Source of the DNA: Thiobacter sp. AK1
Lineage (GTDB): Bacteria; Pseudomonadota; Gammaproteobacteria; Burkholderiales; Thiobacteraceae
Length of the DNA stretch: 64,000 bases
Reading direction: 5' to 3'
NCBI RefSeq assembly: GCF_039822265.1
Contig: NZ_JBAJEX010000001.1
Coordinates: 310,001-374,000, forward strand
Shown: positions 7,017 through 19,192 of the stretch, one piece after another
Layout of the letters: every line of letters starts with the position of its first letter
How positions within the stretch are numbered: position 1 is the stretch's first letter
Notes under the pieces: generated by a model
Database searches by the model: none
What the model saw: only the letters and a program-made list of their open reading frames with translations
What the model was told of the DNA's origin: nothing
Program-made: the position numbers and the translations under genes

Positions 7017-8426
7017 ATGCAGAAGAACAAGGCCGCTTTTCTGTTTGCCCTGCTTTTCGCCGGCTGCGCCGCGGGCCCCGACTATCGCCCCCCCGCCCCT
7101 TCCGTGCCCCCAGAATGGTCCCGGTTGGACGAAGTGGGCATGTCGCATGCGCCCGGCGACCTGGCACGCTGGTGGGCAAGCTTCGGTGATCCCCTGCTAA
7201 CAGCCCTCGTTACAGAGGCGGAGCGCGCCCATCCCGATCTCACCCTCGCCCTGGCCAAGCTGCGCCAGGCCCGCGCTCAGCGCATCGTCAGTGGTGCCGC
7301 GCAATGGCCGGAGCTGTCCGCCGCGGCCAGCGCCAACCGCAGTGACACAAGCAGCCAAACCGGCAGCGGCCTGGTACGCAAGCTCTATCGGGCCGAGCTG
7401 GATGCAAGCTGGGAGCTCGATCTGTTCGGTGCGGTGCGCCGCTCGGTAGAGGCGGCCGAGGCCGAGGTGGCCAGTGCCCAGGCGAATCTCGCCGCCACGC
7501 GCGTGAGCCTCGCCGCCGAAACCGCGGCAGCCTATGTGGATGTGCGCAATTTCCAGAACCGCCTGAACATCGCCAGGGACAATCTGGCACGCCAGCAGGA
7601 CACCCTCACGCTCACTGAATGGCGGGCGCGCGCAGGACTGGTGAGCAGCCAGGACGTGGAGCAGGCACGAGCCAACGTGGAACAGACCCGCGCCCAGATA
7701 CCCGTGCTGGAACAAAATCTCGCTGCGGCGGAAGACCGTCTCGCCCTGCTCGTCGCCCAACCGGTGGCGGTCCTGCGGGCGCGGTTACAGCCGGTGAGAC
7801 CCTTGCCGCCGCTCCCCGAGCACCTTGCCGTGGGCATTCCTGCCGACACTTTGCGTCAGCGGCCAGACGTGGCGGCCGCGGAACGGGCGCTCGCCGCAGC
7901 CACCGCGCGGGTGGGCGTGGCAGAAGCGGCCCGTTGGCCGCGACTTGTGTTGTCTGGCACGCTGGGCGTGGAGGCCTTTGGCGCCAGCGCCCTCGCCGAC
8001 CCTGGTAGCGGCTTTTCCACGCTGCTAGCCCAGCTCACCGCGCCGTTGTTCGATGCCGCCAAGCGTCGCGCCCAGGTGGAGGTGCAGGATGCGCTGCGGG
8101 AACAGGCCGAGGCTCAATATCGCAAGACCGTACTGACCGCCCTCTCGGAAGTGGAAGACGCCCTCGCCGCCATCGCAGCGGCACGCAGGCGGGAGGCAAG
8201 CCTCGCCGTCGCCGCCGAAGCCGCGCGCAACGCTGCCTTGCTCGCCCGCCACCGTTATCAAGCAGGACTCATCGATTTCCAATCGGTGCTGGACACGGAG
8301 CGCAGCCAGCTCGGGGTAGAAGACGCACTCGCCACGGCGCGCGCCGACCGGCTATCCAGCCTGATCCGACTGTACAAGGCCCTCGGAGGTGGCTGGAATC
8401 CATCGCAACAGGAAAACACACCATGA
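7017..8426 (+). CDS. Outer membrane efflux lipoprotein (TolC/NodT/OprM-type)
   Basis: A 469-residue outer membrane factor forming the exit duct of a tripartite exporter. It has a lipoprotein signal peptide ending LLFAGC, then GPDYRPP, a hallmark of NodT/OprM-type factors. The two repeated alpha-barrel/beta-barrel halves show as long Ala/Arg/Glu-rich helices with PDVAAAERALAAATARVGVAEAARWP in the second half. It begins 34 bases after the aldolase and its stop overlaps the adaptor start by ATGA. With the next three genes it makes a complete MacAB-like system. Confidence 0.92.
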   Translation: MQKNKAAFLFALLFAGCAAGPDYRPPAPSVPPEWSRLDEVGMSHAPGDLARWWASFGDPLLTALVTEAERAHPDLTLALAKLRQARAQRIVSGAAQWPELSAAASANRSDTSSQTGSGLVRKLYRAELDASWELDLFGAVRRSVEAAEAEVASAQANLAATRVSLAAETAAAYVDVRNFQNRLNIARDNLARQQDTLTLTEWRARAGLVSSQDVEQARANVEQTRAQIPVLEQNLAAAEDRLALLVAQPVAVLRARLQPVRPLPPLPEHLAVGIPADTLRQRPDVAAAERALAAATARVGVAEAARWPRLVLSGTLGVEAFGASALADPGSGFSTLLAQLTAPLFDAAKRRAQVEVQDALREQAEAQYRKTVLTALSEVEDALAAIAAARRREASLAVAAEAARNAALLARHRYQAGLIDFQSVLDTERSQLGVEDALATARADRLSSLIRLYKALGGGWNPSQQENTP

Positions 8427-9684
8427 CCGACCAAGCTTCTTCCATCCAGCGCTTGCTGGGCCGCGAGGCCGTAGGCGGCCGGCGTCTCATGCTCGTCGTT
8501 GCCGGGCTCGTTCTGCTCGCCGCCGCTGCCCTGGCCTACTTCGTCCAGCGCAACGAGGCCAAACCCCGCTATGAGACCGAGGAAGCGAAACGGGGCCGCT
8601 TGGAAGTAACGGTATCCGCCACCGGCAGCCTGCAGCCCACCAATCAAGTGGACGTGGGCAGCGAACTGTCGGGCATCATCGACAAGGTATTCGTGGACGT
8701 GAACGACCAGGTGAAACGGGGTCAGGTGCTGGCGCGACTGGATACCCGGCGGCTTGAGGACCAGGTGGCGCGCTCCCGTGCCGCGCTGGTAGCAGCCGAG
8801 GCCACGGTCGCGCAGGCTCGCGCCACCTTGCAAGATGCCCGCGCCAATCTCGCCCGGCTGGAGGAAGTCGCGCGTCTGTCCGGCGGCAAGGTGCCCTCCC
8901 AGGCGGAACTGGAAACCGGGCGCGCCAACGTGGCCAAGGCCGAGGCGGCAGTCAAGAGCGCCGAAGCGGGCGTGGAACAGGCGCGCGCCACGCTGCGCAC
9001 GGACGAGACCAATCTCGCCAAAGCCAGCATCCGCTCCCCCATCGACGGCGTGGTCCTGACGCGCAAGGTGGAACCGGGCCAGACCGTGGCCGCTTCGCTA
9101 CAGGCACCGGTGTTGTTCACCCTGGCCGAGGACCTCACACACATGGAGCTACAGGTGAACGTGGACGAGGCGGACGTGGGCCAGGTAAAACCGGGACAGA
9201 AGGCCACCTTCACGGTGGATGCCTGGCCGGGGCGCAAGTATCCCGCAGTGATCGAGCGGGTGGCCTACGGCTCCCAGGTCACCGAAGGCGTGGTGTATTA
9301 CCCCACCACCCTGCGGGTGAACAACGACGATCTCAGCCTGCGGCCCGGCATGACGGCGACAGCGGAGATCCTCACCGCAGTGCACGATGACGTTTTGTTG
9401 ATACCCAATGCCGCGCTGCGCTTCACACCCCGCACCAGCGCCAGCAAGAAGAAAGGTGGCATCCTCGATGCCCTGCTGCCCAAGCCGCCGCGCCCGGAGA
9501 GCGGGCGGGTACCCAAGGAGGCGAAACGCAAGGATGCGCCGCGCCGCGTATGGGTGCTGCAGGATGGCACGCCGACGGCAGTGGAAGTCACCCTGGGTCT
9601 GAGCAATGGCCGGGTCACCGAAGTGCTGAGCGGTGGGCTCAAGCCGGGCATGAAGGTCATCACCGACATGAGCCAGCCGGCCAA

Positions 9685-9688
<4 letters not shown>
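8423..9688 (+). CDS. macA: MacA-like periplasmic adaptor (HlyD family)
   Basis: A 421-residue membrane fusion protein linking the ABC transporter to the outer membrane duct. It has one N-terminal membrane helix (about 25-45), a lipoyl half (GSLQPTNQVDVGSELSGIIDKVFVDVNDQVKRGQ), a long coiled-coil hairpin (about 110-195), the second lipoyl half (SIRSPIDGVVLTRKVEPGQ) and beta-barrel domains. An unusual basic Lys/Arg/Pro-rich insertion (about 335-375, with KKKGG and KEAKRKDAPRR) interrupts the C-terminal region. It overlaps its neighbours on both sides by ATGA. The substrate could be a macrolide, peptide or other amphiphile and cannot be told. Confidence 0.88.
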
Positions 9689-10370
<682 letters not shown>

Positions 10371-10374
<4 letters not shown>

Positions 10375-11573
10375 TTTGGAACACCTTGCTACTCGCTCTG
10401 CGGGCGATCCGCCGCAACCTGCTGCGCTCCTTCCTCACTATCCTGGGTGTGGTGATCGGTGTGGCCTCGGTGATCACCATGGTCACTCTCGGCGATGGCG
10501 CCACGCGCGCCGTCTCCGACCAGATCGCCAGTCTTGGCAACAACCTGCTCACTCTGCGTCCCGGCCAGCGCCTTGGCCTGGGCTTCATCGGTGCCCCCTC
10601 GTTCAAGGTCAGTGACGCGGACGCCATCGCGGAGCAGGTTCCCGGCGTGCGCGCGGTGGCGCCGGTCGCCAGCCGTTCCACCACCGTGGTGGCGGGCGCC
10701 AACAACTGGACCACCAGCATCACCGGCTCCACCGTGAGCTATTTCGAGGTGGGCAACTGGAAGCTCACGGAGGGCCGCTTCTTCAACGAAAGCGAGGAGC
10801 GCGCGGGCAAATCCGTATGCCTTTTGGGGCAGACGGTGAAACGCGAGCTATTCGGTAGCCAAAGCCCCATCGGCGAAGAGATCCGCGTCAAGCAGTTCGC
10901 CTGCGAGGTGATCGGCGTGCTAGCGCCCAAGGGACAGTCAACCATGGGTGCCGATCAGGACGACACCATCGTCATGCCCTTGCGCGCGGTTCAGCGCCGT
11001 CTCCTCGGCAACACTGACGTGCGCGCCATCATGGTTTCCGTCAAGGACGCGGAGTCCATGGAAAAGGTCAAGCGCCAGATCGAACAGCTCATGCGCGAAC
11101 GGCGACGCCTCGCCGACAACGAAGACAACAACTTCACCATCTTCGATACGCGCCAGATCGCCGACACCCTCACCGGCACCATCCGTGTGATGACCACATT
11201 GCTGGGCGCGGTGGCGGCGGTCTCCCTGCTGGTGGGCGGCATCGGCATCATGAACATCATGCTAGTGTCGGTGACCGAGCGCACCCGCGAGATCGGCATC
11301 CGCCTCGCCATCGGCGCGCTGGAGCGGGACGTGCTCCTACAGTTTCTGATCGAGGCGGTGGCGCTTTCTGCCTTCGGCGGGCTGGTGGGCATCCTGGTCG
11401 CGTTCGGCGCCGCCATGGGGCTGGCGAGCCTAATGCAGGTGCCCTTCCTGTTCAATCCCAGTATCAATCTGCTTGCTTTCCTGTTTGCCGGCGCCATTGG
11501 CGTGATCTTCGGCTTCTTCCCCGCACGGCGCGCGGCACGCTTGAATCCCATCGACGCCCTGCGTCACGAGTAA
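10371..11573 (+). CDS. MacB-like ABC transporter permease
   Basis: A 400-residue inner membrane permease. The N-terminal helix (LLRSFLTILGVVIGVASVITMV) is followed by a large periplasmic MacB_PCD domain (about 45-270) and three C-terminal membrane helices with GGIGIMNIMLVSVTERTREIGIR, the family coupling segment. It ends FFPARRAARLNPIDALRHE, the standard FtsX/MacB tail. It is the last gene of the operon and converges with nth with a gap of one base and no terminator. Confidence 0.93.
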
Positions 11574-11574
11574 G

Positions 11575-12213
11575 TCAGGCGGTCTTCCCCGGCCAGGGAC
11601 AAAGATCGCGCAGCACGCACTCGCCGCAACGCGGCTTGCGTGCCGTGCAGGTCTCGCGTCCGTGCAAGATCAGAACGTTGCTGGCGGTGACCCAATCCTG
11701 TTTCGGCAAAGCTTGCATCAGCGCCCGTTCGATTTCTTCCGGGTCGTCGCTGGCCGCCAGCCCCAGCCGCTGGGCCACGCGCGCCACGTGCGTATCCACC
11801 GCGATGCCTGGAATGCCAAAGGCGTTGCCCAGCACCATGTTGGCAGTCTTGCGCCCCACCCCGGGCAGGGTGAGCATGGCCTCCAAGCTGTCCGGCACGC
11901 GGCCGCCGAAGTCCGCGACCAGCTTGCGACAGCAGGCGATGAGGAGCCGCGCCTTGTTGCGGTAGAAGCCGGTTGGGCGAATATCTGCTTCCAATTCGGC
12001 TGGATCCGCCTCGGCATAATCGCGCGCGCTGCGATACTTGCGAAACAGCGTGCGGGTCACTTCGTTGACGCGGGCATCCGTGCACTGGGCGGAGAGGATC
12101 ACCGCCACCAAGAGTTCCAGCGGATTGTGATAGACCAGTGCCAACCTCGGGTTGGGATGCGCTTTAAGCAGGCGGGCGAGGATTTCCCGGGCGCGATTGG
12201 CCGGCGCGGTCAT
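11575..12213 (-). CDS. nth: Endonuclease III (DNA glycosylase/AP lyase)
   Basis: A 212-residue base-excision repair enzyme for oxidised pyrimidines. The helix-hairpin-helix LPGVGRKTANMVLG carries the catalytic Lys in its usual context (LSAQCTDARVNEVT upstream), the catalytic Asp is in VDTHVARVAQRLGL, and the C-terminal 4Fe-4S cluster is CTARKPRCGECVLRDLC. The ATG at 12213 overlaps the Nudix stop (ATGA), so the two are coupled. Confidence 0.96.
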   Translation of the reverse strand: MTAPANRAREILARLLKAHPNPRLALVYHNPLELLVAVILSAQCTDARVNEVTRTLFRKYRSARDYAEADPAELEADIRPTGFYRNKARLLIACCRKLVADFGGRVPDSLEAMLTLPGVGRKTANMVLGNAFGIPGIAVDTHVARVAQRLGLAASDDPEEIERALMQALPKQDWVTASNVLILHGRETCTARKPRCGECVLRDLCPWPGKTA

Positions 12214-12653
12214 CGTGAGCTCTCCTCGACATGGCGCGCCGCCCATTGCAGCACGGGCAAAAGACGCGGTGAGACCAGTCGGCGGGCCTCTTCCAGCGTC
12301 ACCCAGCGCCATTCGTGGTGTTCCGGATGGCCCAGCTCAGGCGAGACGGGCAAATGGATATCCCGCGTCGCCGTCTGCGCCAGGTAATAGCGGGAAATCT
12401 TGCGGCGCGGTCCGTAGGGGCCGGTTTCCACGTAGTCCTCGCCCCAGCGAAAATCCAGATCGCGAAGCCCGGCTTCCTCGGCCGTCTCACGCACGGCGGC
12501 CGCCAGCGGCGTTTCGCCGGCTTCCACCGCACCTTTGGGAAAATCCCAGTTGCGCCAGGCACGCAGCAGAAGAAAACGCCAGCCATCCGGCTCCTGCCGC
12601 ACCACCACCACGCCCGCGGAAAAGGCACCGGGCTTCGCCTCGGGCCGGCTCAT
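12210..12653 (-). CDS. Nudix hydrolase
   Basis: A 147-residue Nudix hydrolase. The Nudix box is GAVEAGETPLAAAVRETAEEAGL, matching GX5EX7REUXEEXGU. The N-terminal AFSAGVVVVRQEPDGWRFLLLRA and WDFPKGA resemble Ap4A- or RppH-like small Nudix proteins. Start 12653 (MSRPEAKPG) overlaps the HAD gene stop by ATGA. The substrate is unknown; an Ap4A-type or oxidised nucleotide is plausible beside nth. Confidence 0.9.
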   Translation of the reverse strand: MSRPEAKPGAFSAGVVVVRQEPDGWRFLLLRAWRNWDFPKGAVEAGETPLAAAVRETAEEAGLRDLDFRWGEDYVETGPYGPRRKISRYYLAQTATRDIHLPVSPELGHPEHHEWRWVTLEEARRLVSPRLLPVLQWAARHVEESSR

Positions 12654-13492
12654 GGCAACGGCCCCGCCAACGAAGGCAGCACCCAGGTGGGCGCGAAGCG
12701 CGCATCGGCAAGCGGGCCCGCACTCACACCCCCCTCGAGCCACGCGGCATCCAAGCCAAAGGCGCGCGCGCCCCGCACGTCCGTCTCCAGTTGATCGCCG
12801 ATCATCACCAGCCGGCGCGTGCCGAGCCGCTCCACCGCGGCGGCGAAGAGAGCGGGTTCAGGTTTACCCAGACGGTGAAAACGCAAGTCCCGGCGACCGG
12901 GATAGCGGAGCGCAAGCGCCGCCTCGATGATCAAGGCGATGCTGCCGGCAGTGACCCCATAACCTTTGCCCGTGGGATAGATGAGATCCGGATTAGGCAA
13001 CACCAGATGCGGCGTGCGTCCGCCGTCGATGGCGGCGAACAGGGCGGTGAGCACACCATCCACCGTCTCCAGGAAGGGAAAGCCCTTTTCGTCGCAGATG
13101 ACCAGGACATCGAACTCCCCATCCCCTGTCACCACGTGGCCGCCGGCACGCACCACGTAGGTACGGCTGTCCTCCGGTCCCAGCACCACGCAGCGCGCAT
13201 CAATGAGACGATGGGTGCGAAAATGCTGTTGCAAGAGGCTACCAGAAGTGAGAATGCGCTGCGCTGGAATGTCCAGACCGAAGTCCCCATAACGGCGCGC
13301 GGCGGTCTCCGGTAGGCGCGAAGCGCTATTGGTGACCACCAGATAGGGCTTGCCATGATCGTTCAGCCAGTCGATGAGCGCCACCGCGCCCGGCAATGCC
13401 GCCTCGTCTCCCACCAGTACGCCGTAGGCGTCGAGGAGCAGCGCATCGTAGCGCGCAAGCAGTTCGGCGAGGGAAATGGCAGGGATGTCCAC
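12650..13492 (-). CDS. HAD superfamily class IIA (NagD-like) phosphatase
   Basis: A 280-residue sugar-phosphatase-like protein. Motif I is LLLDAYGVL, motif II VVTNSAS, motif III GKPEPALF and motif IV MIGDQLETDVRGA, with an NagD-type cap between II and III. Motif I is D-x-Y-G rather than D-x-D-G; the second Asp, normally the general acid, is Tyr, seen in some class IIA members. A GTG start at 13492 follows the previous stop by 1 base and is chosen because no closer ATG exists. The substrate is unknown. Confidence 0.85.
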   Translation of the reverse strand: MDIPAISLAELLARYDALLLDAYGVLVGDEAALPGAVALIDWLNDHGKPYLVVTNSASRLPETAARRYGDFGLDIPAQRILTSGSLLQQHFRTHRLIDARCVVLGPEDSRTYVVRAGGHVVTGDGEFDVLVICDEKGFPFLETVDGVLTALFAAIDGGRTPHLVLPNPDLIYPTGKGYGVTAGSIALIIEAALALRYPGRRDLRFHRLGKPEPALFAAAVERLGTRRLVMIGDQLETDVRGARAFGLDAAWLEGGVSAGPLADARFAPTWVLPSLAGPLP

Positions 13493-13493
13493 T

Positions 13494-13706
13494 TCAGTCG
13501 ATCCCAAGCCGCAGGTCGTCGTCGAGCTGGGTGAGCAGCTCCTCCACACGCAACACGCCATCGGGTGTCGACAGCATTTGGCGCGGTGTGCGTCCAGCAA
13601 GCTGCACACGCGGATGATCGAGCCACGCCTCGGCCTTCTCGCGGCTGCCGAGCAGGCGCTCGGCCAGCTTAAGAATGCGGTGCGGATCGTGCTGGTGCAG
13701 CGTCAT
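13494..13706 (-). CDS. MbcA/ParS/Xre-type toxin-binding domain protein, solitary
   Basis: A 70-residue protein with the C-terminal domain of Xre/MbcA/ParS antitoxins: AERLLGSREKAEAWLDHP and LAGRTPRQMLSTPDGVLRVEELL match the family's helices. The usual N-terminal helix-turn-helix is missing and no RES-domain toxin lies beside it; downstream is the HAD phosphatase. It may be a remnant or a recruited adaptor. Start 13706 gives MTLHQHDPH; the frame is open a little further upstream. Confidence 0.7.
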   Translation of the reverse strand: MTLHQHDPHRILKLAERLLGSREKAEAWLDHPRVQLAGRTPRQMLSTPDGVLRVEELLTQLDDDLRLGID

Positions 13707-13810
13707 GGCCGGCTCACTCCTATACTGGGACAAGCATGCCCCGCCCAATGGCACGCGGCATGCCGGCACACATAGCCACGGCGTTTCTACTGCGCAGTCC
13801 TCGATACGCG

Positions 13811-14008
13811 ATGCAGGCCTACATCGGCACCTCAGACTGGTCCTACCGCCACTGGCAGGGACGATTCTACCCCGTCGCGCTGCCCAGGTCCCAGTGGCTC
13901 ACCTTTTATGCACACCATTGCCTGACGATGGACATCAACGCGAGCTTCTCTCGGCGGAAGCCTGTGGCGTGGACAAAGCCGGCCTGCTCGGCGAAACTTG
14001 CGCCCATC
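13811..14008 (+). pseudogene. DUF72 (YecE) gene remnant, in frame with mltF
   Basis: Residues YIGTSDWSYRHWQGRFYP, then LPRSQWLTFYAHHCLTMDIN and SFSRRKP, are the characteristic first 50 residues of DUF72/YecE proteins (normally about 240-280 residues). The match stops abruptly, and about 15 residues of unrelated sequence run in frame into the mltF lipoprotein signal. This looks like a deletion that removed most of a yecE-like gene and left its N-terminus upstream of mltF. A TATACT box at 13721-13726 may be its old promoter. Confidence 0.75.
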
Positions 14009-16709
<2,701 letters not shown>

Positions 16710-16734
16710 TCACAAAAATTGGTCACAGGCCGAG

Positions 16735-16850
16735 CAGAGAGGATCCTTCCCGCGCAAGCCGGAATCCACTCCCACGGCCCGCGCCTCTGCCTGAATTGCG
16801 TGTAGCCTGCGCTGCCCAAAACGACGCTGAACGCGTCATTCCGGGCAAGC
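16735..16850. repeat. Degenerate dRS3-like inverted repeats
   Basis: Two imperfect short palindromic units related to ATTCCCGCGAAAGCGGGAAT lie here: cttcccgcgcaagccggaat near 16747 and cgtcattccgggcaagcccc near 16836. They resemble the core of the adjacent MITE and the neisserial dRS3 repeat type (ATTCCC-N8-GGGAAT). The 16677-17191 gap contains no gene; these units, the MITE and a decayed half copy fill most of it. Confidence 0.45.
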
Positions 16851-16921
16851 CCCAGTCTCCTGCGGATGGTCAAGGTCTGCGCCGATTCTGGCATGCCCGC
16901 GCAGGCAGCAATGGCGTACTA

Positions 16922-17068
16922 TTGAGCGTTACGTAAGTCGTTGACAGGCTGCGTAAGTCAAACGTCATTCCCGCGAAAGCGGGAATCCAGGGTATTCCTC
17001 GCCATGTTCCTGGGTCCCCGCTTTCGCGGGGACGACACAAAGGTGTCACCTACTTACGTAATGCTCAA
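16922..17068. mobile_element. 147-bp MITE copy 1 (TA-flanked, IS630/mariner-like ends)
   Basis: A non-coding element bounded by 17-bp terminal inverted repeats: TTGAGCGTTACGTAAGT at the left and the complement of TTGAGCATTACGTAAGT at the right (one mismatch). It is flanked by TA on both sides (16920-16921, 17069-17070). TA duplication is typical of IS630/Tc1-mariner elements. Inside are two nested palindromes, one a dRS3-like ATTCCCGCGAAAGCGGGAAT and one GTCCCCGCTTTCGCGGGGAC. A near-identical copy lies at 21631-21776. Confidence 0.88.
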
Positions 17069-17082
17069 TAGAGCGCGATTTT

Positions 17083-17140
17083 CCAGGTCCCCGCTCGCAC
17101 GAGGACAATGGGTCTCACACAGCTACGTCATCCTCGATAG
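17083..17140. repeat. Decayed right half of a third MITE copy
   Basis: Beginning ccaggtccccgctcgcacga and ending gctacgtcatcctcgatag, this stretch aligns with the right half of the 147-bp element (ggtccccgc, ggac, gtctcac, acgta/acgtc, ctcgatag) with many substitutions. It sits 14 bases from copy 1, so insertions have hit this gap more than once. Confidence 0.55.
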
Positions 17141-17191
17141 CATTAGGAAACAGCTTGCTGTCGCCCAATCCACCCGGACTCGCGCCGCGGG

Positions 17192-18499
17192 CTATTTCTT
17201 CTTCGCCTGGCGATCCAGCTCCCGCAGCTCGCTCAAGCGTTCCGCGATCCGGCTTTCCAGGCCCCGCGGGGTGGGTTCATAGAAACGCACCTCGGGCATG
17301 CCTTCCGGGAAATAGTTTTCCCCCGCGGCGTAAGCGTCGGGTTCATCGTGGGCGTAACGGTAGGCCTTGCCATAGCCGAGCGCTTTCATCAACGGGGTGG
17401 GCGCGTTGCGCAGATTAAGCGGCACCGGACGCGAGGCATCGCGGGCGACAAAATCGCGGGCGGCATTATACGCGACATACACCGCATTGCTCTTGGGCGC
17501 GCAGGCGAGATACAGCACCGCTTCGGCCAAAGCGAGCTCCCCTTCCGGCGAGCCTAAACGCTCATAGGTCTCCAACGCGTCCAACGCCAGACGCAGCGCA
17601 CGCGGGTCGGCCAAGCCGATGTCCTCACTGGCCATGCGCACGAGACGTCGTCCCAGGTATAGGGGATCGGCGCCACCGTCCAGCATGCGCACGAACCAGT
17701 ACAGTGCCGCGTCTGGATTCGAGCCGCGCACGGACTTGTGCAGCGCCGAGATCTGGTCATAGAAGGCCTCGCCCCCCTTGTCGAAGCGTCGTCCGCTGCG
17801 CGCCAGGGCATCCCCTACGAAATCCTCACCTACGCACCCAAGCTCTGCGGCCTGCGCCGCAGTGTGCACCTGTTCCAGCAGGTTGAGCAGGCGCCGCGCA
17901 TCGCCATCGGCATAGGCGATGATGCGGCTGCGTGCGCCGGGCTCGAAGGTCAATCCATGAAGCGCCGCAGCGCAGGCCCGGTCGAACAGCTCACCCAATT
18001 CCGCCTCGCTCAACGGTTCCAGCACATAGACCTGGGCACGAGACAGCAGCGCAGCGTTGACCTCGAAGGAGGGATTCTCGGTGGTGGCGCCGATGAAGGT
18101 GATAAGGCCCTGCTCCACGTAGGGCAGGAAAGCGTCCTGTTGCGCCTTATTGAAGCGGTGCACCTCGTCCACGAACAAAATGGTGTGACGTCCCCACTGC
18201 TTGTGCGCAGCTTCCGCTTGAGCAATGGCCTCGCGGATGTCCTTCACACCAGAGAAGACCGCGGAAAGCGCAATGAACTTGGCATCGAAGGCGTCGGCCA
18301 TCAGCCGCGCCAGGGTGGTCTTACCCACCCCAGGCGGGCCCCAGAGAATCATCGAATGCAACCGCCTCGCCTCGAAGGCAAGCCGCAGGGGTTTGCCCGG
18401 CCCCAGTAGGTGCCGCTGGCCGATCACCTGGTCCAGGGTGCTCGGACGCAGACGTTCCGCCAGGGGAGCGGCCAATTTGCTGGTAAACAGATCACTCAC
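17192..18499 (-). CDS. rarA: Replication-associated recombination protein A (MgsA/RarA AAA+ ATPase)
   Basis: A 435-residue clamp-loader-like ATPase acting at stalled replication forks. Walker A is [12 protein letters not shown], Walker [19 protein letters not shown] and sensor 1 [14 protein letters not shown]; the N-terminus has [17 protein letters not shown]. The C-terminal tetramerisation region shows [31 protein letters not shown]. The stop of lolA overlaps its start by 8 bases. Confidence 0.96.
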   Translation of the reverse strand: MSDLFTSKLAAPLAERLRPSTLDQVIGQRHLLGPGKPLRLAFEARRLHSMILWGPPGVGKTTLARLMADAFDAKFIALSAVFSGVKDIREAIAQAEAAHKQWGRHTILFVDEVHRFNKAQQDAFLPYVEQGLITFIGATTENPSFEVNAALLSRAQVYVLEPLSEAELGELFDRACAAALHGLTFEPGARSRIIAYADGDARRLLNLLEQVHTAAQAAELGCVGEDFVGDALARSGRRFDKGGEAFYDQISALHKSVRGSNPDAALYWFVRMLDGGADPLYLGRRLVRMASEDIGLADPRALRLALDALETYERLGSPEGELALAEAVLYLACAPKSNAVYVAYNAARDFVARDASRPVPLNLRNAPTPLMKALGYGKAYRYAHDEPDAYAAGENYFPEGMPEVRFYEPTPRGLESRIAERLSELRELDRQAKKK

Positions 18500-19097
18500 C
18501 GATTACGTCCACCCCCTTGGGCGGCGTGAATCGAAACAACTGGGGATCGAGGCGTGGATTGCGCTCCAGATGCTCGAATCGGATCACCGTGCGGTTGCCG
18601 AAACTGTCCTTCAATTCCATCACACGCAACCCATTGCCGGCAAAACCCATGCGAATCTGCTCGAAGGCGGTGTCACGGGATTTCGGAACCGCCTCCAGCC
18701 AGGCCAGGCCATCGCGACTGCCCGCCTCGCGTAGCGTGAAGAATTTCTCGATTTCGTTGTCCCCCGCCAGCAGGGCCGCCGGGGAACTGCCAAGGGCCTC
18801 GCCCAGGGGTTTCACCGTCACCTGCTCCAGATCCTTGTCGTACACCCACAGCTTCGCACCATCGCCCACGATCACCTGTTCGTAGGGTTTGTCATAGGTC
18901 CACCGGAAGCGCCCTGGCCGGGCAAACACCATCACCCCCGCGGCCTGTTGCCGCGGCTGTCCAGCGCGGTCTAGCACCACCTGGGAAAACTGGGCCCGCG
19001 CCGACTGGGTCTCACGCACGAAGGCACGCAGACTGTCGATGGCGCCAGCGTGGGCAGTCGATGCCAAGAAAAGAAGTCCTGCGATCCAGAATCTCAT
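18492..19097 (-). CDS. lolA: Outer-membrane lipoprotein carrier protein
   Basis: A 201-residue periplasmic chaperone moving lipoproteins from the LolCDE complex to LolB. The signal peptide [16 protein letters not shown] is cleaved near residue 18. The mature protein has the LolA pattern [56 protein letters not shown] and the C-terminal [15 protein letters not shown] at 19097 is preferred over TTG at 19100. The 95-base gap to ftsK has a short palindrome (agactt/aagtct) and a second at the ftsK stop. Confidence 0.95.
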   Translation of the reverse strand: MRFWIAGLLFLASTAHAGAIDSLRAFVRETQSARAQFSQVVLDRAGQPRQQAAGVMVFARPGRFRWTYDKPYEQVIVGDGAKLWVYDKDLEQVTVKPLGEALGSSPAALLAGDNEIEKFFTLREAGSRDGLAWLEAVPKSRDTAFEQIRMGFAGNGLRVMELKDSFGNRTVIRFEHLERNPRLDPQLFRFTPPKGVDVIGE

Positions 19098-19192
19098 CAA
19101 CGAAACCTTTTACACTCAGATTATCCATTTAAGACTTGCACAAGTCTCCTCGAACTCGGCGCGCCCTCTACTTGGCGCAATGACGCAGGTCG

